A DNA stretch of 64,000 bases from contig JAYPVI010000008.1 in assembly GCA_038134525.1 (NCBI GenBank), positions 36,162 through 100,161 of the forward strand, written 5' to 3'. Of this stretch, positions 54,512 to 63,874 are shown piece by piece. Source of the stretch: GCA-002727735 sp038134525. GTDB lineage: Bacteria > Bacteroidota > Bacteroidia > Flavobacteriales_D > Parvicellaceae. Position 1 is the stretch's first letter; every line of letters starts with the position of its first letter. The position numbers and the translations under genes are program-made. Below the pieces are notes generated by a model, which did not search any database, was not told where the DNA came from, and worked only from the letters and a program-made list of their open reading frames with translations.

Positions 54512-55486
54512 CTATTTAACTCTTTTGATAGAGTAGTCAATTAATAACTCAAAAGAAGTTTTAGCAGGTGAATTAGGCACTTTTTTTAGTAGAATTAATG
54601 CTTTGTCTCTATAAATATGCATCTGATTTTCTGCATATTTAATACCTCCTTCACGAATTACTAAATCTATAATTTTTTTAATCTTTTTAGGATCTTGTTT
54701 CTCCTTTTTAATGGTGTTGATAATCATTTTTTTTGATGATTTATCAATTTTATTTAAAACATGAATGAGGGGTAAAGTTAACTTGCGCTCCTTCAAATCA
54801 ATACCGGTGGGTTTTCCAATTTTATCAGAGAATCCATAATCAAAAATATCGTCTTTAATTTGAAATGCTATTCCTACAAATTTGCCTATTTCTTCCATCA
54901 AAGCGATCATTTCGTCATTAACGCCAACAGAACATGCTCCAGTACCACAACAAGCAGATACCAATGAGGCTGTTTTTTGCTCTATAATTTTAAAATAAAC
55001 CTCTTCTGTAATATCTAGCTTTCTTGCTTTTTCCATTTGAAGCAATTCTCCCTCGCTCATAGATCTTACAGCCTTGCTAACAATTCGGAGCAAATCAATT
55101 CTATTATTTTCTGTCGTTATTAATAATCCCCTTGAAAGCAGATAATCTCCAACAAGTACCGCAATTTTATTTTTCCAGAGTGCGTTAATAGAAAGAAAAC
55201 CTCTTCTTTCAACAGCATCATCCACCACATCATCATGAACTAAAGTAGCTGTGTGTAGTAACTCTATTAAAGATGCAGCTAAGTAGGTGCCTTCGGAAAT
55301 TTTGCCATGCATTTTAGCAGCAAGGAAAACAAAAAGAGGCCTTAATTGTTTACCCTTTCTTTTTATGATGTAATGAGTTATTTTATCTAATAAAGCTACA
55401 TCACTTTTCATGGCTTCTTTAAACTTTTGTTCAAAGAGCACCATTTCATCTCTTACGGGCAACTTTATTTGATCTACTATAGACAA
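54512..55486 (-). CDS. ispB: Polyprenyl diphosphate synthase (octaprenyl/solanesyl type)
   Basis: The protein is 324 residues with a TTG start at 55486 and an N terminus MSIVDQIKLPVRDEM that fits relatives. First Asp-rich motif DDVVDDAVERR at 85-95, second IKDDIFDYG near 212, plus KGKQLRPLFVFLAAK. Small residues before the first motif fit a long-chain product for menaquinone. The exact chain length cannot be read from sequence by eye. Confidence 0.92.
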   Translation of the reverse strand: MSIVDQIKLPVRDEMVLFEQKFKEAMKSDVALLDKITHYIIKRKGKQLRPLFVFLAAKMHGKISEGTYLAASLIELLHTATLVHDDVVDDAVERRGFLSINALWKNKIAVLVGDYLLSRGLLITTENNRIDLLRIVSKAVRSMSEGELLQMEKARKLDITEEVYFKIIEQKTASLVSACCGTGACSVGVNDEMIALMEEIGKFVGIAFQIKDDIFDYGFSDKIGKPTGIDLKERKLTLPLIHVLNKIDKSSKKMIINTIKKEKQDPKKIKKIIDLVIREGGIKYAENQMHIYRDKALILLKKVPNSPAKTSFELLIDYSIKRVK

Positions 55487-55543
55487 GTAGCAAATATCAT
55501 TAATTTAATGAATTCGATACATATTGATTAAGGTATTTTAAAA

Positions 55544-57337
55544 TTAAAATCGTGTTTTAAGCGTAATGGATTTTTTGTGCGTAATGATGCTTCCATTTTC
55601 ACCAAAAGCTTCAAAATGGACTAGGTATATTCCAATTACCGCTTTTTGATTATTAAGATTAGTTCCATCCCAAACAAATTGCCCCTCTGTCCCAAGTAAT
55701 TCATTGGTAAGTACTCTTTTTATTAATCTTCCTGTCTTGTCATAAATATTTGCATTACCAACCATGTTAGCATCTGTTAGTTGATATGAAAAAATAGCAA
55801 CATCTTCGTATCCATCATTATCGGGTGAAAACACTTCAGTTTGAACTTCAAATTGATTGGAACTCACTAATTGATTATAGCGTTGAGAATTAACCACCCC
55901 AGGAGTGCCCCAGCCTACCGTTTCGGCAGCACTAGTCCAATTAGAAAAATCACTTGAACTTCCATTAGAAATGATTTTTTCTAAAGAAATTCCTTCTGTA
56001 TCATTAATAAGTTCATAATGCATATCATCAAAATAGCTAAATTTATCTACTACAATCGTATCAGGTGTTAGTAAATAAATTGTTGCTGAATCATTTGGAA
56101 AACTTGGTAAGTCTATTTGAATGATTTTGGATAAATCGTGAGTGAAAAAGTCCGAAATAGTAGAAGAGGTATCTTCAGTAAAACACACCACATCAGACGG
56201 TGAAATTATATAGTGTTTATTAATCTGTTTGTAATTACCAATTTCTCCATCAGTTCCATCATAATCCGCAATAAAGTAATGATACAAATCAATACTACTA
56301 TTGGAAGTATTATAAAACTCTACATAGTCTGAACCACCAGCGAAGGGATCAAAGAGTAACTCATTAAATAGTAAATCTCCAAAGGAGGCTGTGTCCGGCA
56401 CCATAATTTCGATTGTTGTATTCAATGTGTTACCCATAAGGTCCTGAACATTATTAATGTCTAACACAAGCGTATCATTAGATAAAAATGGATTATTAAA
56501 AAGGAGTTCGTAACCTGAATTGACTACTGTAACTAAAAGAGGAATACCATTGTTAAAGTTAAGGTTATAATTGGAAATCTGTTCAGCACTTGATGTCACG
56601 GGTTCATTATATTGTATTTCTATTAAATTGGCCCCCTTCACAAAGGCATTCGAAACTTGTGGTGGATCATTATCAATTATGATATTACCATTGATTACAA
56701 TATCGTCAAAATAAAAGTTATCCGTATTTAAAGATGTTCTTTTACACCACACTCCTGAAAATGTAGAAAACTGGTGTGTGTCATCTGTTACTCCTCCTTC
56801 ATATGTAAAAGATGTGCCTCCAAGACTATCACTTAGCACTTCCCAATTTCCATTAATATCTCTATTCACTCTTACTCTGAACTCAGGATTCACACCATAC
56901 GCTCCATTTAAGCCTGTTAACAGTAAGGTTGTTGATGTGCCATCTTGCCTGTAAAGTTTTATTTTGTCTGTAGAACCGTTTTCACCTACACGTATAAAAT
57001 AACCATTTAAATTTCCTCTTAAATTGGCATTATTAGATGTAAGGTAATATCTAAAATTATTGTTGTTAGATGGAGACAAGTCCAATTTGACATAAAATTC
57101 CCAAGAAATGACACTACTAAAATCCAAAATGCCTGTTTCAGCGACTAAAAAAGAGGTATCATTGACAGAAGGAGCATTTAATTGGAGTTGATTACTGGAG
57201 TTAATAATGAAATTATTGGTATCTCCCTGCCAAGTAGGGTTATTTAAGAAGTCTCCGTCAGAAAAATCATCATTTAACTGTGCGCCTACAGAAATGTAAA
57301 AAAAAGGAAAAATAAACAATAAAAAATGAGACTTCAT
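55544..57337 (-). CDS. Lamin-tail-domain protein with gliding-associated C-terminal (T9SS) domain
   Basis: The protein is 597 residues with a signal peptide (MKSHFLLFIFPFFYISVGAQ). A concanavalin-like region spans about 25-215, then an Ig-like SbsA-type domain (IDNDPPQVSNAFVKGANLIEI), a lamin tail domain near 322-450 (LLFNELLFDPFAGGSDYVEFYN as ELLFDPFAGGSDYVEFYN), and a C-terminal CHU_C/gliding-motility domain (EVFSPDNDGYEDVAIFSYQL; GTEGQFVWDGTNLNN). It is a secreted surface protein sent out by the T9SS. Function unknown. Confidence 0.85.
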   Translation of the reverse strand: MKSHFLLFIFPFFYISVGAQLNDDFSDGDFLNNPTWQGDTNNFIINSSNQLQLNAPSVNDTSFLVAETGILDFSSVISWEFYVKLDLSPSNNNNFRYYLTSNNANLRGNLNGYFIRVGENGSTDKIKLYRQDGTSTTLLLTGLNGAYGVNPEFRVRVNRDINGNWEVLSDSLGGTSFTYEGGVTDDTHQFSTFSGVWCKRTSLNTDNFYFDDIVINGNIIIDNDPPQVSNAFVKGANLIEIQYNEPVTSSAEQISNYNLNFNNGIPLLVTVVNSGYELLFNNPFLSNDTLVLDINNVQDLMGNTLNTTIEIMVPDTASFGDLLFNELLFDPFAGGSDYVEFYNTSNSSIDLYHYFIADYDGTDGEIGNYKQINKHYIISPSDVVCFTEDTSSTISDFFTHDLSKIIQIDLPSFPNDSATIYLLTPDTIVVDKFSYFDDMHYELINDTEGISLEKIISNGSSSDFSNWTSAAETVGWGTPGVVNSQRYNQLVSSNQFEVQTEVFSPDNDGYEDVAIFSYQLTDANMVGNANIYDKTGRLIKRVLTNELLGTEGQFVWDGTNLNNQKAVIGIYLVHFEAFGENGSIITHKKSITLKTRF

Positions 57338-57365
57338 ATTCTTTCTATCTAGAAAATAAATATAC

Positions 57366-57373
57366 TACTTTTG
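57366..57373 (+). promoter_or_regulatory. Candidate -7 box of the asd gene
   Basis: TACTTTTG at 57366-57373 is an exact TAnnTTTG match 14 bp before the asd ATG. A TTTC at 57342-57345 lies 20 bases upstream as a weak -33 element. Confidence 0.35.
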
Positions 57374-57387
57374 GTGAAAACAAAACA

Positions 57388-58377
57388 ATGAAAATAGCAA
57401 TTGTAGGTTGCACTGGATTAGTTGGCTCTGTAGTCCTCAAAGTATTATCAGAATTCAAATTGCCCTTTTCAACACTTTTACCAGTGGCTTCCAGTAAAAG
57501 TATAGGAAAGGAAATTATTTTTCATAATTCAAAACTAGGAATAATAGGAATTCAAGATGCCATTAACCAAAAACCCAATATTGCCATTTTTTGTGCTGGT
57601 GGAGAAACCTCTAAAAAATGGGCTAAAAAATTTACAGAAGTTGGAACCACAGTAATTGATAATTCTTCGGCATGGAGAATGGATAAAGAAATTCCTCTTA
57701 TTGTACCAGAAATAAACGGTGGAATTTTAAAAAGAAATGATAAATTAATTTCTAATCCAAATTGCTCAACAATACAACTTGTACTGACTTTAAGAAATGT
57801 ACATAAAAATTATGGTCTTAAAAGATTGGTGATTTCTACATATCAATCGGTCACAGGAACAGGAGCTGATGCTGTTCAGCAAATGGAAGGAGAACGGAAA
57901 GGATTAAATCATAAAAAAGTTTATCCCTACCAGATAGATCTTAATTGCTTTCCTCATGGTGGAGAATTTTTAGAAAATGGATACACTTCTGAAGAAATGA
58001 AATTAGTAAATGAAACAAGGAAAATTTTCAATGATGAGAAAATTCAAGTTTCTGCTACTGTTGTCCGTATTCCTGTTATAGGCGGACACAGCGAAGCCGT
58101 AAACGTAGAAACTGAGAAATCGTTTAGTTTACCAGAATTAATAGATTTTATGAAAAATACTGAGGGAGTTATTATTCAAGATGATCCAAAAAATAACATC
58201 TACCCTATGCCAATTACAGCTCATGAAAAAAATGAAGTTTTTGTGGGGCGCATAAGAAGAGATGACACCATTGAAAATGGATTCAATCTTTGGATTGTAG
58301 CAGATAACCTTAGAAAAGGAGCAGCAACTAATGCTGTTCAAATAGCTTCATATCTGATGCAAAATAAGCTGGTTTAA
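57388..58377 (+). CDS. asd: Aspartate-semialdehyde dehydrogenase
   Basis: The protein is 329 residues. NAD(P) motif IVGCTGLVGSVVLKVL at the N terminus, catalytic Cys126 in LISNPNCSTIQLVL, and the His motif PVIGGHSEAVNVE near 231. It makes aspartate semialdehyde for lysine, threonine, methionine and diaminopimelate. The MATE gene begins 3 bp after its stop. Confidence 0.96.
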   Translation: MKIAIVGCTGLVGSVVLKVLSEFKLPFSTLLPVASSKSIGKEIIFHNSKLGIIGIQDAINQKPNIAIFCAGGETSKKWAKKFTEVGTTVIDNSSAWRMDKEIPLIVPEINGGILKRNDKLISNPNCSTIQLVLTLRNVHKNYGLKRLVISTYQSVTGTGADAVQQMEGERKGLNHKKVYPYQIDLNCFPHGGEFLENGYTSEEMKLVNETRKIFNDEKIQVSATVVRIPVIGGHSEAVNVETEKSFSLPELIDFMKNTEGVIIQDDPKNNIYPMPITAHEKNEVFVGRIRRDDTIENGFNLWIVADNLRKGAATNAVQIASYLMQNKLV

Positions 58378-58380
58378 CGA

Positions 58381-59757
58381 ATGGCTTTAACCGCTGAAAA
58401 ATCTTCTTATTTAGGCACTATGCCTATACCAAAACTGCTACTTAAACAGTCTCTTCCTGCTGCTATAGGATTTATGGTAATGTCACTGAATATGGTAGTT
58501 GACACCTTCTTTGTTGGTCAATATATTGGTGGATTAGCCATAGGAGCTATTTCGGTTACTTTCCCCATTTCATTTTTATTTTCTTCCATAGGTATGTCCA
58601 TTGGCATTGGTGGTGGAAGCATTGTTTCAAGGGCTTTGGGAAATAATGATAATAATAGAGCTCAATCGGCTTTTAATAACCAAATCATGCTCACACTCAT
58701 ACTTGCCTTTCTAGTTATTGTCATGGGGGTTTTTCTAAAGTATCCCATACTTGATTTATTTGGAGCAAAAGATGGTATAATGCCCCTAGCGGACACTTAT
58801 TTTTCCATTGTTTTAATTGGAATTCCATTTTTAGCTCTTTCTATGATGGCCAACAATAACCTAAGAGCGGAAGGAAAAGCAAAAGTATCTATGATAGCCC
58901 TTTTGATTCCATCTTTCGTAAATGTAATATTGGATTATGTATTTATTGATATATTTGAATGGGGAATGTCAGGAGCAGGTTGGGCTACGACCATATCTCA
59001 TTTAGGTTGCGCGGCATTTATCATTCACTTCTACGTAATGGGAAAAGGGGAGTTAAAAGTAATTCCAACTTTATTTAAACTTAAAAAAGATATCGTTGGG
59101 GAAACATTTAAAATTGGGGCTGTAACGTTAGTAAGACAAGGTACAATTAGTTTAATTGCTATCTTATTAAACAATACCTTATACTATTATGGAAATGAAG
59201 CTGGGGGCATAGGTGGTGAGGTAGCCATTTCAGTTTATGGATTAGCTACCCGTATGGCCATGTTTGCTTTATTTCCTCTTATAGGAATTGCTCAAGGTTT
59301 TATGCCTATTGCCGGATTTAATTATGGAGCTAACCATTTTGACAGGGTTAAATCTGTAATTAATGTATCATTGATATCCGGATTTACCGTCTCTGTGATA
59401 ATCACTGCCATCTTGTTATTATCTTCTAATTTTATCCCCTATTTATTTACTAAAGACCCCGATTTAATTGAACATGGACCGACTGCAATATTTTGGATAT
59501 TTTCCTCTACACCTATCCTTGTTTTTTTACTCATTGCTCCATCTTACTATCAAGCTATTGGAAAAGCATTGCCAGCCCTGCTTTTGACCTTAACAAAACA
59601 AGGTATTTTCTTAATTCCGCTAGTGGTTTTTTTACCGCTATTTTTTGGGTTAGAGGGCATATGGTACTCATTCCCCATATCTGACTCCATTTCTGCTATA
59701 ATTTGCTATTACTTTCTTAGAAAAAGCACTAAAAAATTACATTTTAATCAGCTTTAA
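58381..59757 (+). CDS. MATE-family efflux transporter
   Basis: The protein is 458 residues with twelve membrane helices in two pseudo-symmetric halves. It starts LGTMPIPKLLLKQSLPAAIGFMVMS and has IGMSIGIGGGSIVSRALGN (conserved first-half loop) and PLIGIAQGFMPIAGFNYGA (second half). It exports drugs or metabolites using H+ or Na+. Its end overlaps the convergent T9SS repeat protein gene by 21 bp. Confidence 0.93.
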   Translation: MALTAEKSSYLGTMPIPKLLLKQSLPAAIGFMVMSLNMVVDTFFVGQYIGGLAIGAISVTFPISFLFSSIGMSIGIGGGSIVSRALGNNDNNRAQSAFNNQIMLTLILAFLVIVMGVFLKYPILDLFGAKDGIMPLADTYFSIVLIGIPFLALSMMANNNLRAEGKAKVSMIALLIPSFVNVILDYVFIDIFEWGMSGAGWATTISHLGCAAFIIHFYVMGKGELKVIPTLFKLKKDIVGETFKIGAVTLVRQGTISLIAILLNNTLYYYGNEAGGIGGEVAISVYGLATRMAMFALFPLIGIAQGFMPIAGFNYGANHFDRVKSVINVSLISGFTVSVIITAILLLSSNFIPYLFTKDPDLIEHGPTAIFWIFSSTPILVFLLIAPSYYQAIGKALPALLLTLTKQGIFLIPLVVFLPLFFGLEGIWYSFPISDSISAIICYYFLRKSTKKLHFNQL

Positions 59758-62700
59758 AATAGCATGAGATTCAGGATCTTCAGCAATTAAATGTAAAGTG
59801 TAAACTCCTCTTTCGATGTAGCTGATATCAACTTCAATATCTATAATATCTGTATAACTTGAGAAGTAAATAACTTTTCCATTAAAATCCAAAATCTGAA
59901 GTTCTAGTCCTTTGACTTGATTTCCAAAATCTAAATGAAATGAATTCATAGTTGGATTTGGGTATAATAATGGAACTTTTTCAAAAGAGTTTTCAAAAAC
60001 AATAACATTACCTATGCTTTCACACAATGAAGTATCAACACAATTATTGTGCGTCACTTCAACTGCATAACTCCCATTAGAAGTGGCAAAGAATGTTTGA
60101 TTTGTTTCTCCATTAATTGCCGCATATCCGTTGTTACAATCTAACCATTGGTAAACAGCATTGGCTGGCAACGCAACAAGATTCGGTGCATTATTGATAA
60201 TGTCTGCTTGCAGTTGGTTAATGGTTAAGTCTAAATAAATTATACTATCACATCCTGAAATATTAGTTGTAGTGTAGGTAGCTGTGTTATTACTTGATGT
60301 ATATGTAACCCCATTTATCCAAGTGTAAGAATTACACGCAGTTATATTTTGATTAGTTGTAGAGCTATAATTTATTGTTAAATCTAAACTTACAATACTA
60401 TCACACCCCCCTAAATTTGTTAATGTATATGTAGCCGAATTATTGCTAGAAGTATAGGTTTGTCCATTTACCCATGTGTATGAATCACATGCGGTAATTT
60501 GATCTATTGTATTATTTACATTAAAAATCGTAAGATCCAATTGTATAATGCTATCACATCCTGCAGCATTTGTTAAAATATGAGTTGCCGTATTGTTGTT
60601 AGAAGTATAGGTATTTCCATCAATCCAAGTGTAACTATTACAGGCCAGCTGTTGATCTACTACAAAGTCAGATTGTCCAATTGTTAAATTCAAACCAACT
60701 ATACTATCACATCCAACTGAATTGGTTAAAATATGAGTAGCTGAGTTATTGTTAGCAAAATAGGTCTGTCCATTTATCCATGTATATTGATCACAAGCAG
60801 TAACTGGGGGATAAAAAGATGAACTGCAAAAATTAAACTTCGTTATTGGCCTGTTCGTTGATACGCTAGAAGCACTTATTGATGAACATGCATAATTCAC
60901 ATCGCTATAATAAAAATTTGATGAATTAAAAGGAGTATTTTCATATGGCGTTGACCAATTGTTGGTGTAATTGTAATTTAAATTATCATAACAAATTTCA
61001 ATAACTAAATTAGAAACACCATCCCACTCATAAGCTGTGTCAAAATCAAGTTGATTCCATCCTAAATTTACAACAAATGTTTTGGGTTGATAAATAGTGA
61101 ATAATCCAGTTTCCCAACTTGAAGAAAGCGAATTCAACTGAGTACATCCCATTTTAATGGTATAATCATAAAATGTAGAAGTAGATGAATTAGAATATAG
61201 CGTTTGCCATGCTATGTTCGTAATTTTACCTCCATAAATACCCATAGCATGCAGTTCAGAAGCTTTATACAAAAACTGATGCCTTGCATTTTTATAATAA
61301 TTCCCAAAGGGGGCTGGCCAACCTGTTGAATTATTGGAACCTGCACTTGTACCTATTGTTACTTGATTGCTGCTAACACAACTTAAATCAGCATTAGCTC
61401 CACAATAATTTATGGCATTTGTAGATGAGTTATTAATGGTTAAATCTAAAGTTACCACACTATCACAACCAAAACTATTGCTAAGGATATGTGTTGCTCC
61501 GTTAGTACTGCTTGTATAAGTATTGCCGTCAATCCATGTATAGCTATCGCATGCCGATACCACCTCAGTACCATAAGAATTATTACTAATAGTTAAATTT
61601 AAATTAACTAAACTATCACAGCCATGAATATTTTGTAAAGTATATGTAGCTGTATTGTTATTAGCAACATATGTAATCCCGTTTATCCATGTATAACTCC
61701 CACAACCAGTCAATACATCTGTAGTGGTATCAGTAGTATGTATAGTTAGGTTTAAGCTGACTAAACTATCGCAGCCGCCTATATTAGATAATAATTGAGA
61801 TGCTGTAGTGTTATTAGTGGTGTAAGTTACACCATCAGACCACGTATAACTATTACATGCAGATTGTACATCAACTACATTTTGGGGTTGATGTATCACC
61901 AAATCTAATCCAACTATACTATCACAGCCTACTGAATTTGTAAGAGTGTAGGTATCCGTATTATTGTCATTAATATATGTAATTCCATTTATCCAAGTAT
62001 AACTATTGCATGCATGAATTACAGGAACATCTCCACTGGTAATATCTAATGTTAAATCATCAATAGACCATTGGTCATATCCAGATCCAGAGTTTGAATT
62101 TTGCGTAATCCTCAAATAAGTATTGGCACTGTAAGCACTTGACGGAATTGGTGTATTTATGTATACGTAGCCTCCTGTTTGATATTGCCCTAGGCTATAA
62201 GTTGTAATGGTATACCAAGTTGATCCGTTAAAAGAATATTGCAATTGTACTTCTTCACCTGAATCCACTGTTTCACATAAATTAAAACTTGATCCATATT
62301 GTAAATAAAAACTAACGGAGCTTGTCCCCTGTATAGTCAATCCAGTTGAAGAAATGTATCTGCTTCCAGCTTGGGTAAAATATAAAGAATTGTTTCCGCT
62401 ATTTACCCCACAATAATTACCAATGTATCCTCCACTATATGACCAATATGCTCCATTTACACCAGATTCAAAATCTGTTGTATGATTAGTTGCCAGCGTA
62501 TTATTGCTTGAATTATTAATCGTTAAATCTAATGTAACTATACTGTCACAGCCTACTGCATTAGTCAAAGTGTGAGTAATGTTATTGCTACTGCTTGTGT
62601 AAGTATTGCCGTCTATCCAAGTATAACTGTCGCATGCTGTAATCATTTCTGAACCATAAGAAGTATTATTGACAACTATTGAAACTGTATCTGAATAAAC

Positions 62701-63870
62701 ACACCCATTTATGGATGAAAAATCTGCATAAACTATAGTATCATTTATTGGATTAATTGTAATGGAAGAAGCAGAGCTTCCCGTACTCCATGAAATAGCG
62801 TTGGCATTGTTTAGAGAAAGGGTTACTAAGTTGTTATTACAAATGGTATCGTGTGAGGATAAAATTGAATTATAAGTAGCCGATTCAACAAAAACAGTAT
62901 AAAAACTAGTATCTACTTGCCCATTGACATGTGTGGCCACAACATAATACGTTGTAGTTGTTGTAGGTGAAACCGTTAAATTATTAAGCGTGTCTCCTGA
63001 TGACCAAACAAAATGAGAAGCTGATGTGCTAATTGCATTTAAAGTAGTAGAGTTACCCAGGCAAATGGTATCGTTAATGGAATTAACAATTTGAACGGAA
63101 TCGATCGTTGAATGAAAAACTAAAGTACGTTTATACAGTCTTCCCCAATTTCCCAAACCGTCTTTGACTCTAATATTTAATAAATTGGTATCTGTGCTAA
63201 AAGTATTATTATACTGATCTACGATAGTTTCTACGGATTCATTAAATGAACCATCTTCAGCTAATAGCGCAATACCATTACCCACGCCAGGATCTGTCGT
63301 TCCCCAAAAGTATTCCGCCTGAACTAAGTTTGCGTCTCTGTATATGCTGTTGTCATATTGGTATACAGTACGCTTATACAAGCGACCCCAATTTCCAGAA
63401 CCGTCTTTAACACGTATGTTAAATAAATTTATCCCAGAAGATGGCAACGTGCCACTTCCCATTACAGCCTCTATGGCCTCATCAAATGCTCCGTCAAATA
63501 CCAACATTACGGTACCGCTTCCTGCACCAGGATCTGTCGTTCCCCAAAAGTATTCCGCCTGAACTAAGTTTGCGTCTCTGTATATGCTGTTGTCATATTG
63601 GTATACAGTACGCTTATACAAGCGACCCCAATTTCCAGAACCGTCTTTAACACGTATGTTAAATAAATTTATCCCAGAAGATGGCAACGTGCCACTTCCC
63701 ATTACAGCCTCTATGGCCTCATCAAATGCTCCGTCAAATACCAACATTACGGTACCACTTCCAGCACCAGGATCTGTCGTGCCCCAAAAATATTCTGCTT
63801 CCTGAATTGTGCTTTGTGCAAAACCCAAAAAAGAAAATAAAAAAACAAAATATAGTAAGAGAATTCTCAC
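59737..63870 (-). CDS. Large T9SS surface protein with WGTTDPG repeats and nine CDSYTW repeats
   Basis: A GTG start at 63870 gives 1377 residues with signal peptide MRILLLYFVFLFSFLGFAQ; it lies 4 bp after the stop of the upstream gene. The frame is open further but that part overlaps the upstream gene. Residues about 24-260 hold three 80-residue EYFWGTTDPG-x-G repeats, the first two almost identical. Nine repeats of about 50 residues (C-x-SYTW-x-G-TYT... GCDSIV-L-LTI, two Cys each) sit at about 403-454, 612-814 and 1022-1220. A MAM/reelin-like jelly roll (about 455-610) and another unrecognised domain (815-1021) separate them. The end (YPNPTMNSFHLDF to YTLHL) is a type A T9SS sorting domain. 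Likely a surface adhesin. Confidence 0.88.
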   Translation of the reverse strand: MRILLLYFVFLFSFLGFAQSTIQEAEYFWGTTDPGAGSGTVMLVFDGAFDEAIEAVMGSGTLPSSGINLFNIRVKDGSGNWGRLYKRTVYQYDNSIYRDANLVQAEYFWGTTDPGAGSGTVMLVFDGAFDEAIEAVMGSGTLPSSGINLFNIRVKDGSGNWGRLYKRTVYQYDNSIYRDANLVQAEYFWGTTDPGVGNGIALLAEDGSFNESVETIVDQYNNTFSTDTNLLNIRVKDGLGNWGRLYKRTLVFHSTIDSVQIVNSINDTICLGNSTTLNAISTSASHFVWSSGDTLNNLTVSPTTTTTYYVVATHVNGQVDTSFYTVFVESATYNSILSSHDTICNNNLVTLSLNNANAISWSTGSSASSITINPINDTIVYADFSSINGCVYSDTVSIVVNNTSYGSEMITACDSYTWIDGNTYTSSSNNITHTLTNAVGCDSIVTLDLTINNSSNNTLATNHTTDFESGVNGAYWSYSGGYIGNYCGVNSGNNSLYFTQAGSRYISSTGLTIQGTSSVSFYLQYGSSFNLCETVDSGEEVQLQYSFNGSTWYTITTYSLGQYQTGGYVYINTPIPSSAYSANTYLRITQNSNSGSGYDQWSIDDLTLDITSGDVPVIHACNSYTWINGITYINDNNTDTYTLTNSVGCDSIVGLDLVIHQPQNVVDVQSACNSYTWSDGVTYTTNNTTASQLLSNIGGCDSLVSLNLTIHTTDTTTDVLTGCGSYTWINGITYVANNNTATYTLQNIHGCDSLVNLNLTISNNSYGTEVVSACDSYTWIDGNTYTSSTNGATHILSNSFGCDSVVTLDLTINNSSTNAINYCGANADLSCVSSNQVTIGTSAGSNNSTGWPAPFGNYYKNARHQFLYKASELHAMGIYGGKITNIAWQTLYSNSSTSTFYDYTIKMGCTQLNSLSSSWETGLFTIYQPKTFVVNLGWNQLDFDTAYEWDGVSNLVIEICYDNLNYNYTNNWSTPYENTPFNSSNFYYSDVNYACSSISASSVSTNRPITKFNFCSSSFYPPVTACDQYTWINGQTYFANNNSATHILTNSVGCDSIVGLNLTIGQSDFVVDQQLACNSYTWIDGNTYTSNNNTATHILTNAAGCDSIIQLDLTIFNVNNTIDQITACDSYTWVNGQTYTSSNNSATYTLTNLGGCDSIVSLDLTINYSSTTNQNITACNSYTWINGVTYTSSNNTATYTTTNISGCDSIIYLDLTINQLQADIINNAPNLVALPANAVYQWLDCNNGYAAINGETNQTFFATSNGSYAVEVTHNNCVDTSLCESIGNVIVFENSFEKVPLLYPNPTMNSFHLDFGNQVKGLELQILDFNGKVIYFSSYTDIIDIEVDISYIERGVYTLHLIAEDPESHAILKLIKM
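60211..60804 (-). repeat. Four tandem CDSYTW-type repeats (units 6-9)
   Basis: Four consecutive units of about 150 bp encode C-x-YTW-[ND]G-x-TY ... N-GCDSI-x-L-LTI. They are clearly related but diverged at DNA level. Confidence 0.8.
61428..62033 (-). repeat. Four tandem CDSYTW-type repeats (units 2-5)
   Basis: Same repeat family as at 60211-60804. The fourth unit, nearest 61428, is closest to the single unit at 62508-62660. Confidence 0.8.
62508..62660 (-). repeat. Single CDSYTW-type repeat (unit 1)
   Basis: One copy, separated from units 2-5 by the jelly-roll insertion. It shares YGSE/YGTE and DLTINNSS flanks with unit 5, so units 1 and 5 look like copies of the same ancestral block. Confidence 0.75.
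63287..63540 (-). repeat. 240-bp tandem repeat, copy A (second in coding order)
   Basis: The sequence 63287-63540 repeats at 63527-63780 with period 240 bp. 63287-63516 is identical to 63527-63756; only two bases differ over 254 (at 63517 and 63523). The period is a multiple of three and keeps the frame. Confidence 0.95.
63527..63780 (-). repeat. 240-bp tandem repeat, copy B (first in coding order)
   Basis: Partner of the copy at 63287-63540. A third, diverged copy at about 63061-63300 encodes EYFWGTTDPGVGNG and NLLNIRVKDGLGNWGRLYKR, so the recent duplication expanded an older array. Confidence 0.95.
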
Positions 63871-63874
63871 AAAA

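Noticed and set aside
60211..62660. Regularly spaced repeats as a possible CRISPR array
   Set aside because: Units are about 150 bp, diverged and protein-coding in one long frame; there are no short identical repeats with unique spacers and no cas genes.
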